NCBI RefSeq assembly: GCF_041260665.1
Contig: NZ_JBGCCT010000003.1
Span: 372,001 to 436,000 of the forward strand
Source: Catenulispora sp. GP43
Lineage (GTDB): Bacteria; Actinomycetota; Actinomycetes; Streptomycetales; Catenulisporaceae
Direction of reading: 5' to 3'
DNA length: 64,000 bases
Under the pieces are notes generated by a model, which was not told the DNA's origin, did not search any database, and saw nothing but the letters and a program-made list of their open reading frames with translations. The translations under genes were made by a program, and so were the position numbers. Positions 23,030-32,117 of the stretch are shown piece by piece; within the stretch, counting starts at the first letter, position 1, and the number at the start of each line of letters is the position of its first letter.

Positions 23030-25483
23030 GTGTCTCTCGCGCTCTATCGCCGCTATCGGCCCGACACCTTCGAGGAGGTCGTCGGCCAGGAGCACGTGAC
23101 TCTGCCCTTGCAGCAGGCCCTCCGGAACGGTCGGATCAACCATGCCTACCTGTTCAGCGGGCCGCGAGGGTGCGGCAAGACCACCAGTGCGCGGATCCTG
23201 GCGCGCTGTCTGAACTGCGAGCAGGGGCCCACGCCGACGCCGTGCGGGACCTGCCGGTCGTGTGTGGAGCTGGCCAACGGCGGGTCGGGGTCGATCGACG
23301 TGATCGAGATCGACGCGGCCTCGCACGGCGGTGTCGACGACGCGCGCGATCTGCGGGAGCGGGCGTTCTTCGCGCCGGCCGCGTCCCGGTTCAAGATCTA
23401 CATCATCGACGAGGCGCACATGGTGACCTCGGCCGGCTTCAACGCGCTGCTGAAGGTGGTGGAGGAGCCGCCGCCGCACCTGAAGTTCATCTTCGCCACG
23501 ACTGAGCCGGAGAAGGTGATCGGGACCATCCGGTCGCGGACCCACCACTACCCGTTCCGGCTGATCGCGCCGGGTGCGCTGCGCGAGCACCTGACCGACA
23601 TCACCGCGCGCGAGGGCATCAAGGTCGAGCCGGAGGTGCTGCCGCTGGTGGTGCGGGCCGGCGCCGGCTCGGCGCGGGACGCGATGTCGGTGCTGGACCA
23701 GCTGCTGGCCGGGGCCGACGAGACCGGCGTCACCTACGCGATGGCCACCGGCCTGCTCGGCTACACCGACGCCGCGCTGCTGGACCGGCTGGTCGAGGCC
23801 TTCGCCGGGCACGACGGCGCCGCCGTGTTCGGCCTGGTCGACCAGGTGGTCGAGAGCGGCCACGACCCCCGGCGGTTCCTGGCCGACCTGCTGGAGCGCT
23901 TCCGCGACCTGGTGGTCCTGAACGCGGTGACCGATCCCGTGGCCGCCCGGGCGCTCATCGACGTGCCCGACGACCAGTTCGAGCGGATGGCGGCCCAGGC
24001 CCGGGCCTTCGGCGCCGCTGAGCTGTCGCGCGCGGCCGACTTGGTGAACACCGGCCTGACCGAGATGCGCGGGGCCACCGCCCCCCGCCTGCTGCTGGAG
24101 CTGGTGTGCGCCCGGGTGATGCTGCCCGGTGCCGACGACGCCGAGCAGGGCCTGGTCGCCCGCGTGGACCGGCTGGAGCGCCGCGGTGTGGTGATGGGTG
24201 CCGCCGCCCCCGCGCCGATGGCGCCGATGGGCGGCGGGCCCAGGGTGGTGGAGGACGAGTTCGACGAGCCGCCGGCGCGGCCGCCCAGCGGTGGCGGGGC
24301 CGGCGGTGCGACGGGTCCCACGGGGCCCACAGGTCCGGCGGGTGCCGGTCCGGCCTCGCACGGCGCGGCGGCTGCGGCCGGCGGTGCCGCTCACGGCCAG
24401 CAGTCGGCGGCCGACGGCGGTGCCCGGCAGGGCGTGTCCGCACCGGCGCCGGGGGCAGCCGGCGGCGGCCTCGGAACGCCGCCGTGGGAGCAGGGCGGCG
24501 GTCAGCAGGCCGTAGCGAACAGCGGCGGTGGCCAGCAAGGCGCTTCCGCATCAGCGCAGGCAGCCGGCGGCAGCCTGGGCACGCCTCCGTGGGAGCAGGG
24601 CAGCGCTGCGCCGTCGAGCGCATCGGAGTCGGCGACCGGGCCGACTGGGGCAACCGGGGCGACCGACGGCGGGTACGCCGCCACGGGCGCCGAGGGGCGC
24701 GGAACCGCAGGTCAGCAGGTACCCGCCGCGGACGACGCGCCGTCCTGGGCCGCCGAGTCCGCACCGGCGCCCGCCGCGCCCGAGCCGAGTGCGCCGCCGC
24801 AGGCCGCTCCTGCGCCGCAGCCGCAGTCCCAGCCGCAGCAGCAGTCGGGCGGCGCGCCCGCCGGCGTCGACATCCGCCGCATGTGGCCGGACCTGGTCGA
24901 GGAGGTCAAGCGCCGGGACGGCCGGGTGAGCTGGATGCTCGTGAGCCAGAACGCGCAGGTCCTCGGTGTGGACGGCGACCGCTTGCAGGTCGCCTTCGTG
25001 AACGCCGGCGCGCGCGACCGCTTTGTCAGCCGCGGCACCTCCGACACGCTGCGCCAGGCTGTGCGTGACCTGTTCGGCTTCCAGTGGCAGGTCGACGCGA
25101 TCGTGGATCCGTCGCAGAATCCCGGCGCGCACGTGAGCCCGGGTGTCTCCATGACCCCGCCGCCTCCGGCGCAGATGCCTCCGCCGCCGAGCTCGTACCA
25201 GCCCCCGCAGGCTCAAGCCGAGGCTCAACCTTCGCCGCCGCCGCAGCGCGAGCCCGAGCCGCCGCGCGCGGCCCCGGCGCCGCCACAGCAGGCACAGCAG
25301 CCACCGGCTCCGTCCCCGGCCCCCTCGTCGCCGCCTCCGCCGCCGATCCCTGCGGTCCCGGCGGTGCGGCCCGAGGACGACGTCGTCTCGGACGACGACG
25401 AGGTCCTGGCCGAGGACAACGCCTCAGCCCACGAACTCGTCGTCCGGGAGCTCGGCGGGCAGCGGCTGGACGGCGAGGACTGA
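23030..25483 (+). CDS. dnaX: DNA polymerase III subunit tau/gamma
   Basis: 817 aa. Clamp-loader ATPase that opens the beta clamp and couples polymerase to helicase. Starts with the classic SLALYRRYRPDTFEEVVGQE; Walker A GPRGCGKTT at 44-52; zinc cysteines 63, 72, 75 and 78; Walker B/DEAH near 126; sensor 1 in IFATTEPEKV. After about residue 370 comes a long low-complexity region rich in Gly, Pro, Ala and Gln with collagen-like GPTG triplets and a repeated GTPPWEQG; a folded tau domain (RRMWPDLVEEVKRRDGRVSW) lies near 610-690, followed by a Pro-rich and acidic tail. GTG at 23030 agrees with the family start. Confidence 0.95.
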   Translation: MSLALYRRYRPDTFEEVVGQEHVTLPLQQALRNGRINHAYLFSGPRGCGKTTSARILARCLNCEQGPTPTPCGTCRSCVELANGGSGSIDVIEIDAASHGGVDDARDLRERAFFAPAASRFKIYIIDEAHMVTSAGFNALLKVVEEPPPHLKFIFATTEPEKVIGTIRSRTHHYPFRLIAPGALREHLTDITAREGIKVEPEVLPLVVRAGAGSARDAMSVLDQLLAGADETGVTYAMATGLLGYTDAALLDRLVEAFAGHDGAAVFGLVDQVVESGHDPRRFLADLLERFRDLVVLNAVTDPVAARALIDVPDDQFERMAAQARAFGAAELSRAADLVNTGLTEMRGATAPRLLLELVCARVMLPGADDAEQGLVARVDRLERRGVVMGAAAPAPMAPMGGGPRVVEDEFDEPPARPPSGGGAGGATGPTGPTGPAGAGPASHGAAAAAGGAAHGQQSAADGGARQGVSAPAPGAAGGGLGTPPWEQGGGQQAVANSGGGQQGASASAQAAGGSLGTPPWEQGSAAPSSASESATGPTGATGATDGGYAATGAEGRGTAGQQVPAADDAPSWAAESAPAPAAPEPSAPPQAAPAPQPQSQPQQQSGGAPAGVDIRRMWPDLVEEVKRRDGRVSWMLVSQNAQVLGVDGDRLQVAFVNAGARDRFVSRGTSDTLRQAVRDLFGFQWQVDAIVDPSQNPGAHVSPGVSMTPPPPAQMPPPPSSYQPPQAQAEAQPSPPPQREPEPPRAAPAPPQQAQQPPAPSPAPSSPPPPPIPAVPAVRPEDDVVSDDDEVLAEDNASAHELVVRELGGQRLDGED

Positions 25484-25656
25484 CCGGTGCCGCCCGGGCC
25501 GGCCCGCGCTGAAGCCCGCGCCAGCGGCGGAACCGGGGCTGCCCAGGCCGTTCCCGACCGGGACACGCGGTATTGGCCGCCTTGGTCCCGGAGCGCGTAT
25601 GGTCGAGTACGACTTCACATAGCGGCGGAACAGTGGCAGGAACAGGAGCACGCACA

Positions 25657-26037
25657 GTGGCTTTCCCCGATGCGACCGGGCCCGGTGGCGGGATGCCCGA
25701 CTTCGGCGGCATGGACCTGCAGGGCATGCTCGGCCAGGCCATGCAGATGCAGCAGCGCATGGTCGAGGCACAGCAGGAGCTGGAGAACACGATCGTGTCC
25801 GGCAGCGCCGGCGGCGGCCTGGTGACCGCGAAGGTGACCGGCACCGGGGACCTGGTGGGCCTGGACATCAAGCCCGAGGCCGCCGACCCGGAGGACACCG
25901 AGACCCTGGCCGACCTGGTGATCGCCGCGGTGCGCGACGCGCGCGCGGCCGCCGACAAGCTGGCCTCGGACAAGATGGGCCCGCTGGCCGGCGGAGGGAT
26001 GCCGGACCTGGGCAGCCTCGGCAACCTGTTCGGCTGA
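25657..26037 (+). CDS. ybaB: YbaB/EbfC nucleoid-associated protein
   Basis: 126 aa. Small dimeric DNA-binding protein always found between dnaX and recR. Seen: [20 protein letters not shown] helix, [20 protein letters not shown] sheet, [19 protein letters not shown] helix. The glycine/methionine-rich ends are usual in actinobacteria. GTG at 25657 is preceded by CAGGAGC; an earlier GTG at 25633 is possible. The frame upstream to 25573 is unlikely. Confidence 0.9.
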   Translation: MAFPDATGPGGGMPDFGGMDLQGMLGQAMQMQQRMVEAQQELENTIVSGSAGGGLVTAKVTGTGDLVGLDIKPEAADPEDTETLADLVIAAVRDARAAADKLASDKMGPLAGGGMPDLGSLGNLFG

Positions 26038-26056
26038 CGCGGTCGGGGATTTCGCC

Positions 26057-26656
26057 ATGTACGAGGGTGTGGTCCAGGACCTGATCGACGAGCTCGGCCA
26101 CCTGCCCAACATCGGGCCCAAGTCCGCCCAGCGCATCGCCTTCCACCTGCTGCAGGCCGATCCGGCCGAGGTCCGCAGGCTGGCCGAGGTGCTGATCCGG
26201 GCCAAGGAGCAGGTGCGGTTCTGTGCGATCTGCTTCAACGTCGCCGAGCAGCAGGAGTGCAAGATCTGCCGGGACCCCCGGCGCGACCCGGGCAGCCTGT
26301 GCGTGGTGGAGGAGTCCAAGGACGTCGTCGCCATCGAGAAGACCCGGGAATTCCGGGGCCGGTACCACGTGCTGGGCGGCGCCATCTCGCCGATCGACGG
26401 CGTGGGCCCGGACGACCTGCGGGTCAAGGAACTGCTCAAACGGCTGGCCGACGGTGTGATCACCGAAGTGATCCTGGCCACCGACCCGAACCTGGAGGGG
26501 GAGGCCACCGCCACGTACCTGGCGCGGCTCATCAAGCCCCTCGGGCTGCGGGTGACCCGGCTGGCATCAGGCCTGCCGGTGGGCGGGGATCTGGAATACG
26601 CCGACGAGGTCACCCTCGGCCGGGCGTTCGAGGGGAGAAGACAGCTCGATGTCTGA
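26057..26656 (+). CDS. recR: Recombination protein RecR
   Basis: 199 aa. Works with RecO and RecF in loading RecA at gaps. Helix-hairpin-helix [17 protein letters not shown] at the N-terminus, zinc cysteines 56, 59, 68 and 71 (FCAICFN and ECKIC), Toprim domain with [12 protein letters not shown] and [13 protein letters not shown], and the C-terminal [20 protein letters not shown]. Length and order are standard. Overlaps the next gene by 8 bp. Confidence 0.97.
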   Translation: MYEGVVQDLIDELGHLPNIGPKSAQRIAFHLLQADPAEVRRLAEVLIRAKEQVRFCAICFNVAEQQECKICRDPRRDPGSLCVVEESKDVVAIEKTREFRGRYHVLGGAISPIDGVGPDDLRVKELLKRLADGVITEVILATDPNLEGEATATYLARLIKPLGLRVTRLASGLPVGGDLEYADEVTLGRAFEGRRQLDV

Positions 26657-27185
26657 ACCGATGACCTCCGACGACTTGTCGGACTTCGCGATCGAGATCC
26701 ACGACCAGGTCACCTCCTTCCTGCTCTCGGTGCGCGCGGTGGCCCGCGGCGACGCCCCGGACAGCAGCGTGCCGATCCTGCTGCTGGAGACCTCGCAGCT
26801 GCTGCTGGCCGGCGGGCGCCTGGGCGCGATCCGGGACGTGGTGCCCGACGAGCGCTTCGAGACCGACGCCGGTCCCGACCCGGACCTGGACGAGCTGCGG
26901 GACAAGCTGAACGCGCTGCTCAAGCCGGTGAACACCTACAAGGAGGTGTTCGACCCGCTGGCGCCCAAGTCCGAGATCGAGACCCGCCGGATCTCCGACG
27001 ACCTGGCCCTGGTCTGCGCCGACCTGGCGCACGGCCTGGCGCACTACAAGGCCGAGCGGGTCACCGAGGCGCTGTGGTGGTGGCAGTTCTCCTACCTGTC
27101 CAGCTGGGGCCCGGCGGCCTCGGCGGTACAGCGGGCGCTGCTGTCGGTGGTGGCCCGGTCCCGGCTCGGGGCGACCACCGGCTGA
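26649..27185 (+). CDS. DUF5063 domain protein
   Basis: 178 aa, all-helical, acidic, function unknown. Recognised by the C-terminal [20 protein letters not shown] and by its fixed place after recR and before aspartokinase in Streptomyces and relatives. Soluble, with no catalytic motif I can identify. Overlap with recR suggests it is made together with the repair protein. Confidence 0.8.
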   Translation: MSEPMTSDDLSDFAIEIHDQVTSFLLSVRAVARGDAPDSSVPILLLETSQLLLAGGRLGAIRDVVPDERFETDAGPDPDLDELRDKLNALLKPVNTYKEVFDPLAPKSEIETRRISDDLALVCADLAHGLAHYKAERVTEALWWWQFSYLSSWGPAASAVQRALLSVVARSRLGATTG

Positions 27186-27217
27186 GCCGGCCGCTCCCGG
27201 TTCCCGAGACGATTCCG

Positions 27218-27252
27218 CGGCCGGCCGCCTGACCTGCGTCGGCGGCCGGCCG
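27218..27252 (+). terminator. Hairpin after DUF5063
   Basis: CGGCCGGCCGCC pairs with GGCGGCCGGCCG (12 bp) around an 11-base loop, 32 bases past the stop; likely ends the dnaX-ybaB-recR transcript. Confidence 0.6.
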
Positions 27253-27301
27253 GGTCCGGTCCCACATGGTGAAAGCTCAGGGACGTCTCAGCGGTCCCGA
27301 T

Positions 27302-27307
27302 TAGACT
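27302..27307 (+). promoter_or_regulatory. -10 element of the aspartokinase operon
   Basis: TAGACT about 75 bases before the GTG of ask, leaving a leader that contains a terminator-like hairpin. Confidence 0.45.
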
Positions 27308-27317
27308 CGAAGGCGGC

Positions 27318-27340
27318 GGGCCGCCTGCGGGCGGCCCTTT
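27318..27340 (+). terminator. Terminator-like hairpin in the ask leader
   Basis: GGGCCGCC / GGCGGCCC with TGCG loop followed by TTT, between the -10 and the ask start. Could terminate early transcripts (attenuation) or simply stop upstream transcription. Confidence 0.45.
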
Positions 27341-27376
27341 GTACCGCACACCGCCTCATCTCCAGGGAGACACCGC

Positions 27377-28645
27377 GTGGGCCTCATCGTCCAGAAGTAC
27401 GGGGGCAGCTCCGTTGCCGACGCCGAGAGCATCAAGCGTGTCGCCAAACGGATCATGGAGACGCGCCGGGCCGGCCACGAGGTGTGCGTCGTGGTGTCCG
27501 CCATGGGCGACACCACCGACGAGCTGATCGACCTGGCCAAGCAGGTCTCGCCGATACTGGAGGGCCGCGAGTACGACATGCTGCTCACCGCCGGCGAGCG
27601 CATCTCGATGTCGCTGGTGGCGATGGCCATCAACTCCATGGGCGGCGACGCGCGCAGCTTCACCGGCTCGCAGGCCGGCGTGATCACCGACCAGTCCTTC
27701 AACAAGGCCCGCATCACCTCGGTGACCCCGGGCCGGCTGCGCACGGCGCTGGACGAGGGCGCGATCACCATCGTGGCCGGTTTCCAGGGCGTCTCGGAGA
27801 CCACGAAGGACATCACCACGCTGGGCCGCGGCGGCTCGGACACCACCGCGGTGGCGCTGGCCGCCGCGCTGGGCGCCGACGTCTGCGAGATCTACACCGA
27901 CGTGGACGGCGTGTTCTCCGCCGACCCGCGCCTGGTCCCCAAGGCCCGCAAGCTGAACCGCGTCGCCTACGAGGAGATGCTGGAGCTCGCCGCGTCCGGC
28001 GCGAAGATCCTGCACCTGCGCAGCGTGGAGTACGCGCGCCGATTCGACGTCCCGATCCATGTCCGCTCCTCGTTCTCGCAGCACGAGGGCACCTGGGTCG
28101 CCGCAAGAGAAGAAGGAGAGACGGTGGAGCAAGCCATCATCGCCGGGGTCGCCCACGACACCAGCGAGGCGAAGGTCACGGTGGTCGGCGTACCCGACAA
28201 GCCCGGCGTGGCCGCCCAGATCTTCCGCACCATCGCCGACGCCGAGCTGAACATCGACATGGTGGTGCAGAACATCTCGGCCGCCGCGACCGGCCGCACC
28301 GACATCTCCTTCACGCTGCCGGTCGCCGACGGCCGCAAGGCGATCACCGCGCTGCAGAAGGTGCAGCCGGCGATCGCGTTCGAATCGCTGTTGTTCGACG
28401 ACCAGATCGCCAAGGTGTCGCTGGTCGGCGCGGGCATGAAGTCGCACCCCGGGGTGACCGCGGTGTTCTTCGAGGCCCTGTCCAACGTCGGCGTGAACGC
28501 CGAGATGATCTCGACCTCGGAGATCCGCATCTCCGTGGTCTGCCGCGCCGACGTCGTCAAGGACGCCGTCGCCGCGCTGCACACCGCCTTCGGCCTGGAC
28601 GCCGACGGCGACGAAGCCGTGGTTTACGGAGGCACCGGCCGATGA
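27377..28645 (+). CDS. ask: Aspartokinase (alpha subunit)
   Basis: 422 aa. Phosphorylates aspartate, first step to lysine/diaminopimelate, threonine and methionine. Kinase domain: [19 protein letters not shown] at the N-terminus, [35 protein letters not shown] and [14 protein letters not shown]. Two ACT domains follow (about 265-345 and 350-420), with [17 protein letters not shown], where feedback inhibitors such as lysine plus threonine bind. GTG start has AGGGAGA upstream. An internal start gives a beta subunit (listed separately). ATGA overlap with asd makes a two-gene operon that also feeds peptidoglycan with diaminopimelate. Confidence 0.96.
   Translation: MGLIVQKYGGSSVADAESIKRVAKRIMETRRAGHEVCVVVSAMGDTTDELIDLAKQVSPILEGREYDMLLTAGERISMSLVAMAINSMGGDARSFTGSQAGVITDQSFNKARITSVTPGRLRTALDEGAITIVAGFQGVSETTKDITTLGRGGSDTTAVALAAALGADVCEIYTDVDGVFSADPRLVPKARKLNRVAYEEMLELAASGAKILHLRSVEYARRFDVPIHVRSSFSQHEGTWVAAREEGETVEQAIIAGVAHDTSEAKVTVVGVPDKPGVAAQIFRTIADAELNIDMVVQNISAAATGRTDISFTLPVADGRKAITALQKVQPAIAFESLLFDDQIAKVSLVGAGMKSHPGVTAVFFEALSNVGVNAEMISTSEIRISVVCRADVVKDAVAALHTAFGLDADGDEAVVYGGTGR
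28124..28645 (+). CDS. Aspartokinase beta subunit (internal in-frame start)
   Basis: 173 aa, the ACT-domain half alone. GTG at codon 250 of ask is preceded by GAAGGAGAG at ideal spacing, a strong ribosome site inside a gene. Corynebacterium aspartokinase starts its beta subunit at codon 250 as well and forms alpha2-beta2 complexes. The separate product is therefore likely, though not directly shown by sequence. Confidence 0.6.
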   Translation: MEQAIIAGVAHDTSEAKVTVVGVPDKPGVAAQIFRTIADAELNIDMVVQNISAAATGRTDISFTLPVADGRKAITALQKVQPAIAFESLLFDDQIAKVSLVGAGMKSHPGVTAVFFEALSNVGVNAEMISTSEIRISVVCRADVVKDAVAALHTAFGLDADGDEAVVYGGTGR

Positions 28646-29703
28646 GTGTGAAGAAGCCCACCCTGGCGGTCGTGGGGGCGACCGGAGCGGTCGGCACCGT
28701 GATGCTCGACCTGCTGTCCACCCGCGAGGACGTCTGGGGCGAGATCCGCCTGATCGCCTCGCCGCGCAGCGCCGGCCGCAAGCTGACCTGCCGCGGCGAG
28801 CAGCTGGAGGTCGTGGCGCTGTCCGAGGAGGCCTTCGAGGGCATCGACGTGGCGATGTTCGACGTGCCCGACGAGGTCTCGGCGCAGTGGGCGCCGATCG
28901 CCGCGGCCAAGGGCGCGGTGGCCGTGGACAACTCCGGCGCGTTCCGGATGGACCCGCAGGTGCCGCTGGTGGTGCCGGAGGTGAACGCCTCCGCGGCGCG
29001 CAACCGGCCCAAGGGCATCATCGCCAACCCGAACTGCACCACGCTGTCGATGATCGTGGTGCTCGGCGCGCTGCACCAGCGCTACGGCCTGGCCTCGGTG
29101 GTGGCCGCCTCCTACCAGGCGGCCTCCGGCGCCGGCCAGCCCGGCATCGACACGCTGCGCGCCCAGATGGAGAAGGTGTCCGGCACCAACCTCGGCACCC
29201 ACCCCGGCGACCTGCGCGGCGTGGTCGGCGACCTGGGCCCGTTCCCGGCGCCGCTGGCGCTGAACGTGGTGCCGTGGGCCGGCTCGCTGAAGGAGGACGG
29301 CTGGTCCTCCGAGGAGCTGAAGATCCGCAACGAGTCGCGCAAGATCCTGGGCCTGCCGGACCTGCGGGTGTCGGCGACCTGTGTGCGCGTCCCGGTGGTC
29401 ACCACGCACTCGGTCTCCGTGCACGCCAGCTTCGAGGACGAGGTCACGGTGGCCGGCGCGCACGAGATACTGCGGGCCGCGCCCGGCGTCGTCGTGCTCG
29501 ACGACCCGGCGGCCGGAGAGTTCCCGACCCCGGCGGACGTGGTCGGCACCGACCCGACCTGGGTGGGGCGCATCCGGCGCACGCTGGACGACCCGAAGTC
29601 GCTGGAGCTGTTCGTCTGCGGCGACAACCTGCGCAAGGGCGCCGCGCTGAACACCGCGCAGATCGCCGAGGTGGTGGCCGCGGAGCTGTCCGGAAGGGTC
29701 TAA
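28642..29703 (+). CDS. asd: Aspartate-semialdehyde dehydrogenase
   Basis: 353 aa. Reduces aspartyl phosphate to the semialdehyde with NADPH. Dinucleotide fold [16 protein letters not shown], catalytic Cys132 in NPNCTT, acid/base His in [12 protein letters not shown], substrate-binding [16 protein letters not shown]. Starts at an ATG overlapping the ask stop (ATGA) with GGAGG inside ask as ribosome site. Length is standard. Ends before a hairpin at 29756-29794. Confidence 0.97.
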   Translation: MSVKKPTLAVVGATGAVGTVMLDLLSTREDVWGEIRLIASPRSAGRKLTCRGEQLEVVALSEEAFEGIDVAMFDVPDEVSAQWAPIAAAKGAVAVDNSGAFRMDPQVPLVVPEVNASAARNRPKGIIANPNCTTLSMIVVLGALHQRYGLASVVAASYQAASGAGQPGIDTLRAQMEKVSGTNLGTHPGDLRGVVGDLGPFPAPLALNVVPWAGSLKEDGWSSEELKIRNESRKILGLPDLRVSATCVRVPVVTTHSVSVHASFEDEVTVAGAHEILRAAPGVVVLDDPAAGEFPTPADVVGTDPTWVGRIRRTLDDPKSLELFVCGDNLRKGAALNTAQIAEVVAAELSGRV

Positions 29704-29755
29704 GGGTTCTTATTGCCCGGTCAATTCGGGTAGGAATAAAGGCATGTGCCTGTCA

Positions 29756-29794
29756 GAACACCCCCGTAGGCGGTACAACTCTACGGGGGTGTTC
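29756..29794 (+). terminator. Terminator after asd
   Basis: Perfect 14-bp stem GAACACCCCCGTAG / CTACGGGGGTGTTC with an 11-base loop, about 50 bases after asd and 60 before the next gene. Confidence 0.75.
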
Positions 29795-29856
29795 CGTGTC
29801 TAACGTTTGTGACCGCTGGAGTTCTGACGTCTCTGTTGCCCACGGGTGGGGCAGCG

Positions 29857-30372
29857 GTGACGTCTGACCGAGAAGCCGGCGACGTCACCGTCGACCTGCT
29901 CACGCAGACGTACCGCGACCATTACGGCTCCCTGCTGAAGCTGGCCGCCCTCCTGCTGGACGACCTGGCCTCCTGCGAGGACGTGGTGCAGGAGGCGTTC
30001 ATCCGGGTGCACAGCGCGCGCACGCGGGTGCGGGACTCGGACAAGGTGCTGGCCTACCTGCGCCAGACCGTGGTGAACCTCTCGCGCTCGGCGCTGCGCC
30101 GCCGGCTGATCGGCATGCGCCTGGCGCCCAAGCCGATGCCGGACATGGCCAGCGCCGAGGAGGGCGCCTACGAACTGCTGGAGAAGGACGCCCTGATCCA
30201 GGCCCTGCGGGGCATCCAGCGGCGCCAGCGCGAGGTGCTGGTGCTCCGCTATTTCTCGGACCTGACCGAGGCGCAGGTCGCTGATCTGCTCGGGATCTCG
30301 ATCGGGTCGGTCAAGGCTTATGGTTCTCGGGGCATCGAGGCCCTTCGGGTACGGATGGAGGCGTTCCGGTGA
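29857..30372 (+). CDS. ECF sigma factor (SigE family)
   Basis: 171 aa from GTG 29857; an earlier GTG at 29809 is possible. Region 2: YGSLLKLAALLLDDLASCED and VVQEAFIRVHSA. Region 4: RRQREVLVLRYFSDLTEAQV and LGISIGSVKAYGSRGIEALR. Same short ECF group as the protein at 19.4 kb, but clearly distinct in sequence. Stop overlaps the start of the next gene (GTGA), so a matched membrane regulator is expected. Confidence 0.85.
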   Translation: MTSDREAGDVTVDLLTQTYRDHYGSLLKLAALLLDDLASCEDVVQEAFIRVHSARTRVRDSDKVLAYLRQTVVNLSRSALRRRLIGMRLAPKPMPDMASAEEGAYELLEKDALIQALRGIQRRQREVLVLRYFSDLTEAQVADLLGISIGSVKAYGSRGIEALRVRMEAFR

Positions 30373-31499
30373 GCGCGCCACACGAGGACGACATGGCGTC
30401 GCAGCCGCCGGACGGGGATTCCGGGTGGTCGCAGGACGACTTCGACGAGGTCGGCAGCGCCCTGCGCGAGCGTTTCCAGCAGGCGGTCTCGGGCCTGGAG
30501 CCGGGACCCGGGACGCTGGAGTACCTGCGGCGCGCGGTTCCGGTGCGGCGCCGCCGGCGGCACGCGGCGCTGGCCGCGACGGCCGTGTCGGTGTTCGCGG
30601 TGAGCGCCGGGGCGACGCTCGCCGCCCGCGGCTCCTTCGAATCCGGATCCTCCCAGGCCGGCGGCACCGCTGTCGGCAATCCGTTGAGCACCGCGGTGAA
30701 CGACGCGCCGGGCGGCGGTTCCGGCCACGGTCCGGCCACCCCCGGCGGCCCGGAGCGGACCACCGACGGCGCGGTCGGCAGCCAGGCGCCGTCCTCGCCG
30801 GCCTCGGCGCCGGGCAGCGCGAAGTCACCGCAGTCCGCGACCGCGCCCTCGGCCACGGTGACCGGAAGTCCGTTGGCCCCGCTGTGTCAGAACTCTTCGG
30901 TGACCGCGCTGGTCGCCACCCAGAACGGCACGACCGCGGGGGTCACCTATGAGACCTTCGAGGGCACCGCGAAGGCGGCCTGCGCCCTGCAGGGATTGCC
31001 GGGTCTGACTGTGACCGGGTCAGGCGGTACGTCGGTGAGGATCCCGGTCCTGGCGGCGGATCCGAACGCCGCGCCGCTGCTGCCGATCGTCCCGGCCGGC
31101 CAGGCGCTGGTGCTGCAGCCCGGCGAGCGGTTCGAGTTCCAGCTCGCCTGGGTCCCCTGGACCTGTCCGACGAATCCTCCGCCGACGGTCCCGCCGACGT
31201 CCGCGCCGTCCCAGAACGGCAGTCCGACGACCACCGCGACGTCCGCCGGACCGACGCCGAGCGGCCCGAGTTCGCCGCCGTCGAGCCAGCCGACGCCGTC
31301 CGGGCCGCCGTCGTCGTCCGCGCCGGGCTCGTCGGCCTACTCGGTGGTCTACTCGGTGTCCGGGTCGCAGCCGGCGCAGAGCGTGGGTTTCCGGGCCGAG
31401 TGCGGGGCCGCGGTCTACGTCACGAACTACTTCGCGGCGTCGGGGCAGAAGCAGGTGGGGCAGGCGACGTCGGCTTCCCCCTACACAGCGGTCAGGTAG
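30369..31499 (+). CDS. Membrane protein with DUF4232 domain, probable partner of the ECF sigma factor
   Basis: 376 aa. Cytoplasmic N-terminus of about 60 residues, Arg-rich stop (RRRRRH), one membrane helix (AALAATAVSVFAVSAGATLA), a Ser/Gly/Pro/Ala-rich stalk, then a DUF4232 secreted domain (C-NSSVTALVATQNGTTAGV, CALQGLPGLTV, ALVLQPGERFEFQLAW) interrupted by a Pro/Ser/Thr-rich insert. No anti-sigma zinc motif. The GTGA overlap with the sigma gene argues for a regulatory link; function is otherwise unknown. Convergent with YchJ (18 bp overlap). Confidence 0.65.
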   Translation: MSAPHEDDMASQPPDGDSGWSQDDFDEVGSALRERFQQAVSGLEPGPGTLEYLRRAVPVRRRRRHAALAATAVSVFAVSAGATLAARGSFESGSSQAGGTAVGNPLSTAVNDAPGGGSGHGPATPGGPERTTDGAVGSQAPSSPASAPGSAKSPQSATAPSATVTGSPLAPLCQNSSVTALVATQNGTTAGVTYETFEGTAKAACALQGLPGLTVTGSGGTSVRIPVLAADPNAAPLLPIVPAGQALVLQPGERFEFQLAWVPWTCPTNPPPTVPPTSAPSQNGSPTTTATSAGPTPSGPSSPPSSQPTPSGPPSSSAPGSSAYSVVYSVSGSQPAQSVGFRAECGAAVYVTNYFAASGQKQVGQATSASPYTAVR

Positions 31500-31894
31500 A
31501 CCCAGTTCCCGTTCTCGCGGACGAAGGAACTGTTCTCCCGCATGGAGCCGGCGCGGCCGGATTCCGTGTAGTGCGCGATGAATTCGACGGTGCCGTCGGT
31601 GTGGAACGCCGTGCCGCCGGTGGTGCCGAGGATCTCCAGGCCGGTCCAGCGGAGCTTCGGCTCGAAGTCGAGGGTCGTGGGGCGTGTTGAGGGGTGGTGT
31701 GTCTTCAACAAGTACGCGCCGTCCTGTACAGCGAAGGCGCTATAGCGGGAGCGCATGAGCTGTTCCGCTGTCGCGGCGGTTGCTTGTCCGGAGTGCAGTG
31801 CGGCACAGCAGTCGGCGTATGGCTTCCCGGTCCCACAGGGACATGCAGAGGGAATCGCTTTAGCGTTTCCGCCCCGGCGTTCTTTACGCGGCAC
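31481..31894 (-). CDS. YchJ family protein (UPF0225)
   Basis: 137 aa. SEC-C-like zinc motif near the N-terminus (CPCGTGKPYADCC) followed by the family signature QLMRSRYSAFAVQDGAYLLKTHHP and a cystatin/NTF2-like sheet ending GSMRENSSFVRENGNWVYL. Function of the family is unknown. GTG at 31894 overlaps the end of DUF2277 by 11 bp; the much longer open frame upstream is the shadow of the neighbouring gene. The 3' end overlaps the convergent DUF4232 gene. Confidence 0.8.
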   Translation of the reverse strand: MPRKERRGGNAKAIPSACPCGTGKPYADCCAALHSGQATAATAEQLMRSRYSAFAVQDGAYLLKTHHPSTRPTTLDFEPKLRWTGLEILGTTGGTAFHTDGTVEFIAHYTESGRAGSMRENSSFVRENGNWVYLTAV

Positions 31895-32108
31895 TAGGCA
31901 CCTGCTTACGGACTTCGAGATGGTCCAGGAGTTCCTGGGTCGCCGCCGCGATGGCGTCCACGGCCTGCTCGAAGGCCTCGGTGTTGGCCTTGCTCGGCGC
32001 GCGGAAACCGCTGATCTTGCGGACGTACTGGAGCGCTGCGGCGCGGACGTCCTCGGCGGTGGGGTCGGCCACATAGGGCTCGCGGAGGGTCTTGATGCTT
32101 CGGCACAT
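31884..32108 (-). CDS. DUF2277 protein
   Basis: 74 aa. Starts with the family signature MCRSIKTLREPYVADPTAED and ends in a helix. Very small, soluble, function unknown. Nine bp separate it from the M56 peptidase upstream, and it overlaps YchJ downstream, so it is probably part of the same transcript. Confidence 0.85.
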   Translation of the reverse strand: MCRSIKTLREPYVADPTAEDVRAAALQYVRKISGFRAPSKANTEAFEQAVDAIAAATQELLDHLEVRKQVPSAA

Positions 32109-32117
32109 GACTTCAGG

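Noticed and set aside
24300-24700. Frameshift site producing a gamma form of DnaX
   Set aside because: No slippery A-run or T-run with a following stem in the GC-rich region; the coding frame is continuous to the tau end.
27253-27376. Lysine riboswitch in the ask leader
   Set aside because: Too short and lacking the conserved L-box core; only one hairpin is present.
27484-28641. N-terminal extension of asd through the ask gene
   Set aside because: Out-of-frame reading of ask; asd has a proper ATG with GGAGG at 28642 and family-typical length from there.
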